A stretch of DNA of 64,000 nucleotides from Prorocentrum cordatum (lineage: Eukaryota > Sar > Dinophyceae > Prorocentrales > Prorocentraceae): positions 15,001 to 79,000 of the forward strand of contig CAUYUJ010010447.1 in the NCBI GenBank assembly GCA_963575745.1, written 5' to 3'. Under the pieces are notes generated by a model. The model was not told where the DNA came from. It searched no databases and saw only the letters and a program-made list of their open reading frames with translations. Position 1 is the first letter of the stretch; each line of letters starts with the position of its first letter. Position numbers and translations under genes: made by a program. Positions 21,622 through 31,505 of the stretch are shown in pieces.

Positions 21622-22364
21622 GAGTTCTGGCTCCATGGCATCAAGGAACCCTCTGGACTCTACCTTATCACTGGCCAGCAGCACCACGGCAAGCCGATGT
21701 GGCAGCGTAAGGATGGCGGGTACCAGATCATTTTTGGGATGATCGCGACGGCCCTTTCACCGGCTGGTGGGTTCTGAAGTCCGACGATTACGACTGGGCG
21801 TTCGCGCGCCACGAGAGAATCGCAGCTGCCGCGCCGCCAACCGACGGCTGGTTCGCGCCATTTCAAGACACCACCAGCATCAACGGCAACGTGTACCTTG
21901 TCCCGGCGTCGCAGAAGGTGAAGCAGCAGGCGAAGCCAGAAGGTGAAGCAGCAGGCGAGGCGGAACTTGGCAAGGTTGCCAAGGCTTGGAAGAACGTCGC
22001 AGAGTTACGTCAGGCTTCTCTGGCGAAGCGCGAGCTGGACGGACACGAAGGCGAAGTGGCAGCAGCAGATGGCAGGGCTGCCGAGGCGTCAGGCTCAGGC
22101 TCAGGCGACATGGCCTGGCCAGTGCAGGAGGTGATGCACGCCAACGAGCGCATGGGCGCGCTCGATGGGCGCATCGAGGAGCTGCAGAGGGACATCGAGG
22201 ATATCAAGCAGGCCTTGGGACCAGAGTTCATCAAGCGCCAGAGGCTGCAGCAACATCCGAACGATAAGAAGAAACAGCTGACGCCGCCGCCGCTCTACAT
22301 GGTGCGCTATACGATGCGCTCGGACGGCCGCACCAGGACAAGCAGGTCCCTGGTGCACCCCTGA
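21622..22364 (+). pseudogene. Small dinoflagellate protein with coiled coil, one frameshift
   Basis: Frame 1 reads EFWLHGIKEPSGLYLITGQQ, then HGKPMWQRKDGGYQIIFG to about 21738. The protein continues in frame 0 as DDRDGPFTGWWVLKSDDYDW, then HERIAAAAPPTDGWFAPFQDTTSINGN and on to the stop at 22364. The shift is a missing G in TTTTTGGG (21731-21738). The first ~90 residues resemble a short module common in dinoflagellate proteins (G-x-Y ... HGKPxY ... DGPxFxGWW), of unknown function. The C-terminal part is helical and charged (ERMGALDGRIEELQRDIEDI), a likely coiled coil. The start is not certain because a TAA lies upstream at 21613; an intron may intervene. One clean break could be an assembly error. 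Confidence 0.5.
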
Positions 22365-22484
22365 CCGTCGCGCCACGGCGATCTGGAGGCCAGGTGGCCA
22401 CCAGAAAAGTATCAGCGTGATCATCGTCAGCATCATCATCGCTAGGTGGGCATCCTGCTTGCTAGCATCGTCATCGTCAGCATA

Positions 22485-22560
22485 TCCTCCTCCTCCTCGT
22501 CCTCCTCCTTCTCAACCTCCTCCTCCTCCTCCTCCTCCTCCTCCTCCTCCTCCTCCTCAG
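22485..22560. repeat. (TCC)n tract
   Basis: Near-perfect TCC repeat, pyrimidines on the plus strand. Confidence 0.95.
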
Positions 22561-22650
22561 GCGTGAAACCACTAGGGGGCACAGGCGTGAAACCACTAGG
22601 GGGGGCAGGCGTGAAACCAGTAGGGGGACGGGCGTGGAACCACTAGAACC
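22556..22650. repeat. 29-bp minisatellite
   Basis: Three to four units of AGGCGTGAAACCACTAGGGG. Confidence 0.85.
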
Positions 22651-22699
22651 TGGAGGAGGACGAACTCCCGCAGACGCCGCAGTGCGCATGGGGCCCACG

Positions 22700-22930
22700 C
22701 CTGGCCGCGGGACGCGAAATCTGGCGGGGCAAACTCTTTAGGAAACCTCGGGAAGCAAATTCTGGCGGGGCAGATTCTGTAGGAAGGTCAGCCCAGTAGA
22801 GACCCCACGGGATCACGGCGAGGAAGCGGCGGGAAGCAAATCTGGCGGGGCTAACTTCTCTAGGAAACCTCGGGAAGCGAAATCTGGCGGGGCAACTTCT
22901 GTAGGTAGGTCAGCCAAGTAGAACACCTCT
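22700..22930. repeat. Duplicated ~135-bp unit
   Basis: TCTGGCGGGGCAAACT(N)nTAGGAAACCTCGGGAAGC and CTGTAGGWAGGTCAGCC occur in the same order at 22715-22790 and 22840-22920. Confidence 0.75.
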
Positions 22931-22959
22931 CGAGGACCCTCCCGCCCTCTGCTGGCCCC

Positions 22960-23400
22960 CTCTTGGGCCCCTCTTGGAGCCTTAAAAAGGCCGCCAGAGA
23001 GCTCCAAGACGGCTCAAAACAGGCTCCAAGAGGGGCGCGCGAGGTCTCATCGAACCGCCGTGTTCGATGAGACCTGGCGCGCTCCTCTTGGAGCCCTCTT
23101 GGGGCCTTCGTGGCCCCCTCCCAAGACCTCTCGAGGGCCCTCCCACCCGATGCTGGCCCCCTCTTGGGCCCCTCTTGGAGCTCCCAAAAGGCCGCCAGAG
23201 AACTCCAAGACGGCTCCAAACAGGCTCCAAGAGGGGCGCGCGAGGTCTCATCGAACCGCCGTGTTCGATGAGACCTGGCGCGCTCCTCTTGGAGCCCTCT
23301 TGGGGCCCTCGTGGCCCCCTCCCAAGACCTCTCGAGGGCCCTCCCACCCGATGCTGGCCCCCCTTTGGACCCCTCTTGGAGCTCCAAAAAAGCCACAGGG
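22960..23400. repeat. 201-bp tandem repeat of self-complementary units
   Basis: Units start with GAGGTCTCATCGAAC at 23041 and 23242, with partial units on both sides. Each has a perfect 13-bp stem, GGTCTCATCGAAC and GTTCGATGAGACC, around loop CGCCGT. Imperfect pairing continues outward through GCGCGC and CTCCAAGAGG for about 35 bp. The arms are built from the same CAAGAGG/CCTCTTGG units as the phased blocks. Confidence 0.85.
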
Positions 23401-23495
23401 GGGAAGAGGAGGAGGAGGAGGAGGAAAAGGAGGACGGGGGGGGAGGAGGGGAGGAGGGGGAGGAGGAGGAGGAGGACGGGGCGGGAGGGGGGGCG
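23400..23495. repeat. (GGA)n purine tract
   Basis: GGA/GGGGA repeat on the plus strand. Confidence 0.95.
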
Positions 23496-23693
23496 CGCTT
23501 GTTGCCTGCTCCTAGTAGCAAGCTATGCTGTGCTATGGTATGCGTCGTTTGCCGTTACTACTAATGCTGCTTTCCTGAGGGCTCCAACTCCTAGGTAGGG
23601 TCGCGCTGGGATAACTTTAGGGTTGGTGCTGATACGCAAAGCGTCAATAATGAAAATCTACCATCGCACCCGTGTTGATGATAGCTTGAATGG

Positions 23694-23752
23694 GGCGAGC
23701 TGACAGCCCACCAAAGTGACCCACCTAGATAACAGCGAACTGAACGCCCACC
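23694..23752 (-). ncRNA. Two intergenic hairpin motifs on the minus strand
   Basis: Minus strand: GGTGGGCGTTCAGTTCGCT (23734-23752) and GGTGGGCTGTCAGCTCGCC (23694-23712), with another CTAGGTGGG between. These are inverted relative to copies 1-6. Confidence 0.45.
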
Positions 23753-23849
23753 AGTGTAGCAATGCTGCGCCTAGATCAACGCGCTGGTGTAAAAACCGAA
23801 TGGGTCGAAACAGAAACTGATTGCCGTGAAACTTCGTTGGAGCCGGCCC

Positions 23850-24275
23850 GGGCGCCGGCTCGGGCGCCGGCTCGGGCGCCGGCTCGGGCGTCCAGCCCGG
23901 GCGCCGGCTCGGGCGCCGGCCCGGGCGTCGGAATCGGCCCGGGGGGCCTCCTGCAGCGCCGGAAGCAGAAATGCAGCATTCTTCCAAGAAAAATGTGTAA
24001 TTATTAGAATGGCCTTTTTCGGCGCCGCCTCGGAACTCGATTTTCCGGCGGCGGCCAGAACCGCCTGGAGCGCCACAGTACTAAATTATTAGGATTCCTA
24101 AAACCATTTCAAAAAAATAAAGGAATCCTATATTTTTTAGTAATACAATTTTAGGAATCATGTTGCACCCACATTTGAGGATTCGGCGCGTCCCGACCGC
24201 CCTGTGGCCGCCCCGTGGCCGTTGTCGCAGCTCGCTGCCGTCGGCAGTCGGCCGTCGTCGGCGCGAACGTCGTGA
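23850..24275. repeat. Long inverted repeat, left arm
   Basis: GCCGGCTCGGGC tandem repeats (23850-23940), then CCGCCTGGAGCGCCACAGTA, an AT-rich stretch with AGGATTCCTAAAACC and TTTTAGGAATC (24090-24165), then a GC-rich segment ending at a GGA tract. The same order appears inverted at 36105-36440, next to a TCC tract. The AT-rich part is itself self-complementary. Confidence 0.8.
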
Positions 24276-24415
24276 GGAGGAGGAGGAGGAGGAGGAGGAG
24301 GAGGAGGAGGAGGAGGAGGAGGAGGGAGGAGGGAGGAGGGAGGAGGGAGAGGAGGAGGAGGAGGAGGAGGAGGAGGAGGAGGAGGAGGAGGAGGAGGAGG
24401 AGGAGGAGCCGCATT
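24275..24415. repeat. (GGA)n purine tract
   Basis: Near-perfect GGA repeat adjoining the inverted-repeat arm. Confidence 0.95.
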
Positions 24416-24544
24416 TTCGCATTTCGCATTTTTCGCAGAAAACGCCGCTCCCAGCGATAGTTTTGAAAAAAAAACTGAATTGACGCAAGCAATGTTTTTT
24501 TCAAAACCCTCGGTGGGAGTGGCGTTTTCTGCACTTCGCGCCGT

Positions 24545-24800
24545 TTCGGCTTTCAGACGGCTCAAGACGGCCTCCAAGATCGTTCCAAGATCGCCCACGA
24601 GGCCTCCAAAATGACACCGTGACGGCGCAAGAGGCACCCAAGACGGCCGCAAGAGGCCTCAAGACGGCCCAACAGGATTCCAAGACGCCCAAGATGGCCA
24701 CCAAGAGGGCCCTGAAGTGTCCCAAGAGGGCCCGAAAACCACCCAGAGAGGCCCCCAAGACGGCTTCCAAGACGGCCAAAGAGCGTTCTTTAGGATCTCG
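24545..24800. repeat. Helically phased repeat block 4 (CAAGACGGCC type)
   Basis: Over 20 CAAGACGGCC/CAAGAGGGCC units spaced 9-12 bp, averaging near 10.6 bp. Confidence 0.75.
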
Positions 24801-24954
24801 CGGGCAGCGTGTGGGGGGCCTCCATCATCACCTGTTCCTCCTCTCTCTCGTTGCCGCCTCCTCTCCTGTCCTCCTCTCCTTCTCCCTCTTCATCGTCGTA
24901 AGCCGCCGACCCTGCGCGACAACGACGGCGACGGCGACGGCGGCGGCGGCGGCG

Positions 24955-25145
24955 GCGAGAGAGAAGGAGGAGGAGGAGGAGGAGGAGGAGGAGGAGGAGG
25001 AGGAGGAGGAGGAGCAGGAGGAGCAGGAGGAGGAAGAGGAGGAGGAGGACGAGGAGGAGAAGGAGAAGGAGAAAAAGGAGGATAAGAAGGAGGAGGAGGA
25101 GGAGGAGGAGGAAGAGGAGGAGGAGGAGGAGGAGGAGGAGGAGGC
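24955..25145. repeat. (GGA)n purine tract
   Basis: GGA/GAA repeats, purines on the plus strand. Confidence 0.95.
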
Positions 25146-25389
25146 CCAAGGGTTGAGGGCTGAAAAAAAAGTGCCTGGAACTGTTTTCGAGGCCCTCTCG
25201 GGCCGATTTGAGGGCCGAGGCCAACGGGGTCCAAGAGATGGCAGGGTCGAACTCTCACAGACAAACCTCAGGAATATCCGAAGGGCGGGGTAATGAGATA
25301 GGGTGCGGTGACGATGGGTTGGCGATGGCATGATGACGCAAGCAACGCAATGGTAGCGATGGGGTGGCGATGGCATGATGCCATGGCCT
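25146..25389. other. No gene recognised
   Basis: Contains a short duplication, gatggggtggcgatggcatgatg (two partial units, about 25312-25383). Confidence 0.5.
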
Positions 25390-25705
25390 CGCACTCGCGT
25401 AGCTGGTCTCCGAATCGCGTAGCTGGCCTTTCACTAGCGTAGCTGGCCTCTCACTCGCGTAGCTGGCCTCAAGAGCGTAGCTGGCCTCAAGAGCGTAGCT
25501 GGCCTCTCAGTCGCGTAGCTGGCCTCAATGGCGACAATCGCTGGCCTCTCAGTCGCGTAGCTGGCCTCTCAGTCGCGTAGCTGGCCTCTCAGTCGAGTAG
25601 CTGGCCTCAAAAGCGTAGCTGGCCTCAAAGTGTAGCTGGCCTCTCTCTCGCGTAGCTGGCCTCACTCTCGTAGCTGGCCTCAGTCGAGTAGCTGGCCTCA
25701 CTCGT
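25390..25705. repeat. ~20-bp minisatellite GCGTAGCTGGCCTCTCACTC
   Basis: About 18 units of variable length ending exactly at the 3' end of the minus-strand gene. Read on the minus strand the unit is GAGGCCAGCTACG, close to the last codons of that gene (GGCAGCTACGAG then TGA). Confidence 0.9.
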
Positions 25706-27047
25706 AGCTGCCCGCCACGTTGAGCAAGGCCCCGATCGCCGCGCACGTCTTGGAGTCGTCGGCCAACTTCTTCTTGATGTCGGCGGGGGTCGTCGGGCCT
25801 GGGTGGTCCTTGATGACCTTGTTCTTCACCAAGAACTCGTACTCCTTGATGAGCCCATCAACGACAGCCTCCTTCGGCACGACCTTCTGATCCAAAAACT
25901 TCTTGTGGTCGGCGTTCACGGCGCGGGCCGAGCAGACCTGCACAACCTTGAGCCTCATCTTGATGAGATTCGTCAGGGCCTGACTCACACGCGTCATCGC
26001 GGCGTTCATCTCGTCTGCCCTCGGCGCGGGAACACTGTTCTGAGGAAGAGCTGGGCGCTGGCCGTCCTGGAGGTAGCCCTGCAGCTGCTCAAGGTCCATG
26101 CTGCTCCCGAGGTCGAACTCGGCTTGCATGTCCTCGATGCCGCTCGCAAAGCCGACCGCCTCAGGGTAGATCTGGAATTGATGTCCCCCTGTCCCCCCTC
26201 CCCTCCCCACGTTTCCCAACGACGGCTCATCCACCTCCACCTCCCTCGCCGCCACCTCTCCCCCGCCTCCCCCCTCCCCTGGTCCTGACCCCCGCTCTGC
26301 TCGCCCCCTGCTGACGCCGCTCCCGTTCCACCCCTCAGTGGAGACGAGGTCCGTTGGGAAACGATCGGGGAGGGGGGATGGGGATAGGGGCGAATCAATG
26401 CCAGATCGAGCCTTGCCCCAATCGGCGATGCCGATGTTCTTCTGCGCAGTCATGCCCTTGCTGCGGGACAAGGTCTGCGTGCGAGAAACCTCATACTCGG
26501 CGAACTTGAAGAGCGGCCTCCCAGCTGGGTTGTCTGGGTTCGGGACGGCCTGGATCTCTCCGTCCGTCAGCATCTTCTTGGCGTTCTCCTCTCCTCCGAC
26601 CTTCGTCGCCATGCGGCACCAGGGCACGGCCTTCTCCGCCTTCTTCTTAGTCCGCGAGTCGCGCCACATGATCACGTCCTGGAAGTAGGGATGATCCCAT
26701 CCGCCCTCTTTCCACGCAGCGATGCGCAAATTGATCTTCTTGGTCTTGTCCTGGCCGTACCCCTTCTTCTTGAGATCTTCTATCTCCTGCCTCAGAGATT
26801 CGGGAGCGTCCTTCAGGCCCTCGGTCTTGAACTTGCGCTTGTCGTAGTCACTGAGATTCGCGGCGGCATCCAGCAGATCCTCGGGCGGCTCTGGCTCGCC
26901 GTCGTCGACCCTGATCAGCTTCGCGGGCTTCCTGGCGACTTCAGCTGCTGCGGGCCTTGCCATCACCGCGCCCTTCTTTGGCTTCGCCTTCGGCTTGGCC
27001 CGCTTGAGCACGGCCTGCTTGACCCCTTTCATCGCCTTCGGCGGCAT
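25698..27047 (-). CDS. Basic dinoflagellate protein of unknown function
   Basis: The start ATG at 27047 is preferred over the upstream in-frame sequence because it gives the typical dinoflagellate N-terminus MPPKAMKGVKQAVLKRAKPK and because SL relics lie just upstream (27121-27156). After the Lys/Ala-rich tail come a charged central domain (LSDYDKRKFKTEGLKD; EIEDLKKKGYGQDKTKKINL; IMWRDSRTKKKAEKAVPWCR) and a helical C-terminal part ending DSKTCAAIGALLNVAGSYE. I recognise the general style but no named family. An interruption of 77 codons rich in Gly, Ser, Glu and Arg (26172-26402) has inverted ends and is probably an intron. Without it the protein is about 372 residues. It is probably expressed, since the frame is intact. 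The 3' end runs into a minisatellite. Confidence 0.65.
   Translation of the reverse strand: MPPKAMKGVKQAVLKRAKPKAKPKKGAVMARPAAAEVARKPAKLIRVDDGEPEPPEDLLDAAANLSDYDKRKFKTEGLKDAPESLRQEIEDLKKKGYGQDKTKKINLRIAAWKEGGWDHPYFQDVIMWRDSRTKKKAEKAVPWCRMATKVGGEENAKKMLTDGEIQAVPNPDNPAGRPLFKFAEYEVSRTQTLSRSKGMTAQKNIGIADWGKARSGIDSPLSPSPLPDRFPTDLVSTEGWNGSGVSRGRAERGSGPGEGGGGGEVAAREVEVDEPSLGNVGRGGGTGGHQFQIYPEAVGFASGIEDMQAEFDLGSSMDLEQLQGYLQDGQRPALPQNSVPAPRADEMNAAMTRVSQALTNLIKMRLKVVQVCSARAVNADHKKFLDQKVVPKEAVVDGLIKEYEFLVKNKVIKDHPGPTTPADIKKKLADDSKTCAAIGALLNVAGSYE
26170..26406 (-). mobile_element. Introner-like insertion with inverted ends
   Basis: The ends are ATCTGGAATTGAT (26170-26182) and its near-perfect inverse ATCAATGCCAGAT (26394-26406). 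Removing 26172-26402 (231 nt, a multiple of three) joins KARS to IYPEAVGF in frame, with a 3' CCAG. The interior is purine-skewed GGGGAGG sequence unlike the flanks. The 5' boundary would be GG rather than GT; dinoflagellate introns are often non-canonical. Confidence 0.55.
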
Positions 27048-27120
27048 CGGCAGGGACCGAGAGAGCGCCGAGTAGCAGTAGCTCGCAGTGCGCGAGCGCG
27101 CAGTCGCCAAACTCCCGAAC

Positions 27121-27156
27121 GGGAGCCCAAAAGCTCGAGCCAAAAACGGCTACGGA
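27121..27156 (-). other. Relict spliced leader(s) upstream of the 25.7-kb gene
   Basis: The minus strand reads TCCGTAGCCGTTTTTGGCTC then GAG (27156-27134), matching the dinoflagellate SL except for A-to-G changes and one extra T. It is followed by CTTTTGGGCTCCC (27133-27121), which may be a second, older truncated leader. Confidence 0.75.
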
Positions 27157-27698
27157 AGAAACAATGAGCAAATGTGAATGACAAGATGATGGGCCCAGGG
27201 TTTGGAGCGGCAAGGGGAGGGCTTTCTGGGCCCCCCGCGAAATCTCGGCTCGAAGAGGCAAGATTTTGAAAAAAGCCGGCCCCTCATGCGTTTTTGCCCC
27301 GTTGCCTCGGCTGGCGCGGCGCCAGCGGCGTCGACGACGGTGGTGACGGCAGTGGCGGCTGACTGATTGCGTGGCTGTGACGGCGACTGTTTGGATGGTA
27401 GCGCGGATGCATTGAGATCCCGACGGAAGCGGCTGTAGTGAGGATGTGCTGACGACGAGGCAGTGCGGTTATTCGGGGATGTGCTGACGACGGCGGTGAC
27501 GGATAGGATGGATGTGGCGACACATGCCGATAGCGACGCATTGGCGTTACAGATGATGGGCGGATGAAGGGGAGGGGGAGCGATGTCGATGAATATTCGT
27601 TGGCCGTAGCTTGCCTCGTTCCAAATGAACGCAGCTGCACGAGGCTCGCAAGCACACTGCACGGTAGAGGGAAACAGCTTGCGAGGTTGGGAATGACC
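27157..27698. other. No gene recognised
   Basis: Spacer between two minus-strand genes. It contains the repeated piece ggatgtgctgacgacg twice (about 27433 and 27477). Confidence 0.5.
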
Positions 27699-29646
27699 TC
27701 AGCTGTTCGCGAAGTGCAATTTCAAGCAAGACCCCGACAAATAATTCGACAACAATGGTTTCGACCTTTTGGCTGGAATCAACGCGTGCTTGGTGGCGTC
27801 ACCAATTTCAGACATGTGCCCAACCCAATCCTCATTGTTATATGTCCAAGTCAAATACGGATTCTGAAAACGAGACTCCGCCCCCAAATGAAACAGATGA
27901 TGGAATTTCGGCGTGGCGTTCCAAAGGTATCTGCCCATAGCTGTTGCCTGCCTTCGTAAGAACATATAGTGCCGCAAAAACCCATCGACCCCCGTCTGCA
28001 ACTTATCTGCGACTGGTTCAGGAAGCACTGGCGGGTGAGTGCCATCAGCACCCTTGTAAACAACTTGGTTGTACACCTCAGTCAAATGTGCCAAACACCT
28101 TTGAACGTGGCACTCATATTCCAAATGTGGCCTGAAATGTCTTTCCCAAACACGGAGCACAACTGGTACCAGGTGCCGCGTCTCTGCTGCTTTAGCAGAA
28201 GATAAGACTGGATAATCAGCACCAGGAGATTTGGGGTCGCATATGTGGTGCAGGCGTAACGAACCCAACCTGCAAGTTGTTTTTGGTGGGCGGTCATACT
28301 CCTCGTTGATCTCCCTCCAAATCTGATCCAGCTTCTGCTCGGGATTCGCGCCAGGAAGCATGTCCGTGAAACATAAATGCCACAAGGCGTTGCCGAGCAG
28401 GTGTAAGCTGACGCCCAGATCAGCACAGTGCAATATATCATGGAACACATGGCACAAGCTCAACCCGAGGCCACGATCAGCACGACTTTTGAAAAGCGGG
28501 TTGACAACCTTCCCTTTTTCACCCCAGTATCGAATCCACACATCGTGGTCCGTGAACACAGTGCCTTTCCATGGGGCGTCGTGTGCAAAAATTGGTGAAT
28601 GCCATGGGCGTGCTCTCGTCCTTCGAACACCTGCAGTCCATGCACGGATTGTGGCTAGACCAGTGTCCAGGTACATCCAGGTGGTTCACTTTCCAATCGT
28701 AATCCCCTTTGACAACCCATGGTACGCAATAATACCCATCCGCCAACTCCACCCCTGCATTCAACCTGTCGATGCACCCATCTGGCAGCGGGCTGTCCCC
28801 TGGAACAATTGGCCATCTACCACCCTCCAGCGCAATGAATGACTGGATTGCTGGCGGCCAAATCGCGCGTTTTGAATCAGGCAACACAGGGTCCCCTTGC
28901 ACGTTTGCATTATTGAAATACCCAGCCACGAATTGAATTTTACGCAACGAGTCAGTGAGACGGCACAGCATACTCTCCCAACCAATGCATTCAAGTGTGC
29001 CTTTCTTCGTGCATGGAACGCCGTCACCGTATATCGCAATCGGTATTGCCCGATCATACAAATCTGCTCTGCTGAAAAGTTCTCCCTTGCGGCGCGGGTC
29101 GTCGGGGCGAACGGACATCCAAAACTTGCGAATGCTGCCTGGGGCGCCAACGAAACGTTCACAGAATTCAGTTGGAAAGTACGTGTGCAAATATGAAAAC
29201 CACGAGTGTGGCATATTGTAAAATTGGTCCATCATGTGATTACCAGCGTCAGGGCCTTTAGTTATCCGAAGCGGCATCTTGAAGGACACAGGCTCTGGAA
29301 CCGTAACCAGCGAAGCGATATACGCCATCATGTCTCTCCTGATGTGACCTTTTTGCTCACCCCGTGTTCCGAATCCAGCCATTATCTCAAGCATTGGAAT
29401 TTGGCGCCCCCTCGCCCTCTGAATGTCGCTGCATATCGCAGCAGCAGTCTTCTGGAGAAACGGCGGCGTGATTAATCCGAACGAAGCCTGGATGATCAGG
29501 AGCCTGCCAGCATCGGATTGTGTGTCGTCTGGCATTGGCTGTAATTGCAATGCAGCGTTGGCGCCAGCGGCCCGCTGCCGAACTCCACCCCTCGTCCGCG
29601 CGTGAGAAAGTATGGCATCTGCCCATTCTGAATCACCGAGGTCCAT
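27699..29646 (-). pseudogene. Transposase-like gene with one frameshift
   Basis: The start ATG at 29646 (MDLGDSEWADAILSHA) lies about 35 nt after a relict SL. The protein runs to about 28605, then continues in another frame to 27699, giving roughly 650 residues. Text across the break (KDESTP then WHSPIFAHDAPWKGTVF) places the one-base loss in the CCC of acgcccatgg near 28605. Features include IAIYGDGVPCTKKGTLECIG, PWVVKGDYDWKVNHLDVPGH, a CxxC pair (NPCMDCRC), GLGLSLCHVFHDILHCADLG, and LWHLCF. The DGVPC and H-D-x-x-HC-D-LG spacing recalls tnp2/EnSpm (CACTA) DDE transposases, but I cannot confirm this. No terminal inverted repeats were seen. The leader suggests it arrived as a cDNA. Confidence 0.5.
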
Positions 29647-29680
29647 GGATCACGCGTACATGTAGTGTCAAGAATGTGAA

Positions 29681-29708
29681 CCTTGAGAGCCAAAACATGG
29701 CTACGGGA
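29681..29708 (-). other. Relict spliced leader upstream of the transposase-like gene
   Basis: Minus strand TCCCGTAGCCATGTTTTGGC then TCTCAAGG: the SL with one extra C, one extra G and a TC insertion. ATG 29646 follows 35 nt later. Confidence 0.8.
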
Positions 29709-30092
29709 GGACGGACTGGGAGCTGCGATGTTGATGATGTTGAGATGCCTGGGGAGGGGGAGGGAAGGGGGCGGGGCGATCGCACGTTGATGTTTAGAGC
29801 GGGGGGTGGGCGGGGGCTCGGGAGGGACGGCGTCCCAGGCGAGGTCGGAAGGGGGGGGTTCAACGGACGCCTTGCCAGCCACCAGTTTGCCACGGCCACG
29901 ACGTCATCCCCCTGTATGGCTCACGCCACCTGAAACAGACCTTTCAGGATCATCCCACTTGGGATAAGTTTGAGGCTTTGGGCGGAGGAGGGGGGGGAGG
30001 GGGGGGCGGGTGAAGGTCGAGGTCAGGCAGCCGTGGCCGAGGCTCGGCTCCGAGGCCTCGTCCAACCTCAATCTGGGGGTCCCGACGAGAAC

Positions 30093-30348
30093 GTCAAATT
30101 TAACAAAAATGACTACAGATTTAACAAAAGCTGCGACCTCCTGGATCTCATGATTTAACAAATCTGTATACAGATTTGTTAATTCTGGAATTGAAACGGT
30201 TTCAAATTTAACAAATTTGGTGTCAGTTTTAACAAATCTGGTTGTTCTATGATAGAATTTAACAAATCAGGTGTCGGATTTGTTAAATCTGGTTTTTTCA
30301 TGAAAAGCAGGATTTAATAAATCTGTAGTCATTTTTGTTAAATTTGAC
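30093..30348. mobile_element. AT-rich MITE-like element with 31-bp perfect TIRs
   Basis: Left end 30093-30123 (gtcaaatttaacaaaaatga...) and right end 30318-30348 are perfect reverse complements. The interior repeats ATTTAACAAATCTG in both orientations and holds a perfect 28-bp palindrome at 30155-30182. It stands out as AT-rich in GC-rich surroundings. No ORF. Target duplication not obvious. Confidence 0.85.
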
Positions 30349-31282
30349 TTGGGGACTGAAGCTGCCCTCAGGCCGCGACGGCGCTGCTCCTCAGACGATC
30401 GGGTCAACGCCCGCTGTCCCATCTCCGCTCGCCCCTCACCCACCCGCCCTGACAGGCGGCCGCCCTACCTCGCTATCATGCACTCCTCCCCAGCCCAACC
30501 CCGTCGTCGCCTGGCCCGACGACGCGACGAGCGGAGAGTTGGCAAGCAGAGAGCGGCACGGCGGAGGGCGCACCAGTGGCCTTGAAGTTCTCCAAGACGG
30601 AGGGGCGGTGCGGGCAAGAGAGGCGAGAGAAGCAAACGAGGTGCCCCCTCCATCGCAGCCCCCCTGAGAATCACACCCTGGGTGATCGAACATGGCGGCT
30701 GGGGTCACGGGGGTGCGAGGGGTGACGGGAGTGGTTTGCGCCCCCCCGTCGACATGAATCAAGCAACATCTTTTGGCGGCCGTTTCCCTCGGAGGCTTCA
30801 GGCGATGGATCTTGCGCTTTGAGGGGTTGAACCAACAACCAAGAACGCCCCGATGGTCCCAATGCAAACACCTGGGCTTCGGAGACGCGATCTGTTCTAG
30901 CATTTGGTTAAACATGCCTTGGCCCTGTGAGGAAGGTTGCCCCATATGCTCTAATGGAATCCTCGATCAGGGCCCCGAGACGCGACGCAAACGCACGCCT
31001 GCGCCCCCCGAGGACGAGCGGGGCATCGGACGACGACGGCGACGGAGGGAGGCGCCCGCGGAGACGGGGGGGAGAAGAGCGAGAGAGGCCACGGAGCAGG
31101 AGAGCAACATGAGAGCAGGGGAGAGAACGACTACGACAGGGACGGAAGGAGTCAGCATCGCAGAGAGCAGCGAGGTGAGGTGCTGGGAAAGCGACCCCCC
31201 CGTCCTCACTCCCCCGAACACAGTAAGCATATCCGCCCTCCTCATTCCCAATCCTGCTCTTACACTTGTTTTCACAGCGACG
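30349..31282. other. No gene recognised
   Basis: GC-rich sequence with short Arg/Ala-rich ORFs on both strands and no recognisable domains. Confidence 0.45.
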
Positions 31283-31505
31283 GCCTCCTCCTCACACTCC
31301 TCCTCCTCCGTCCCCTCCTCCTCCTCCTCCTCCTCCTCCTCGTCCTCCTCCTCCTCCTCCTCCTCCTTCCCTTCTGTTCACGAAGCCGCGCGCATTTGTT
31401 TGGTCTGGCCTCCTACACGGCCCTCGCTCCTCCTTCTCTTGCTCCTCCTGCTCCTCCTCCTCCTCCTCCTCATCGTCATCATCCCCTCCTCCTTGGTCCT
31501 CCCTC
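31283..31505. repeat. (TCC)n tracts
   Basis: Two TCC runs (31283-31375 and 31430-31500) separated by about 55 bp of ordinary sequence. Confidence 0.9.
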
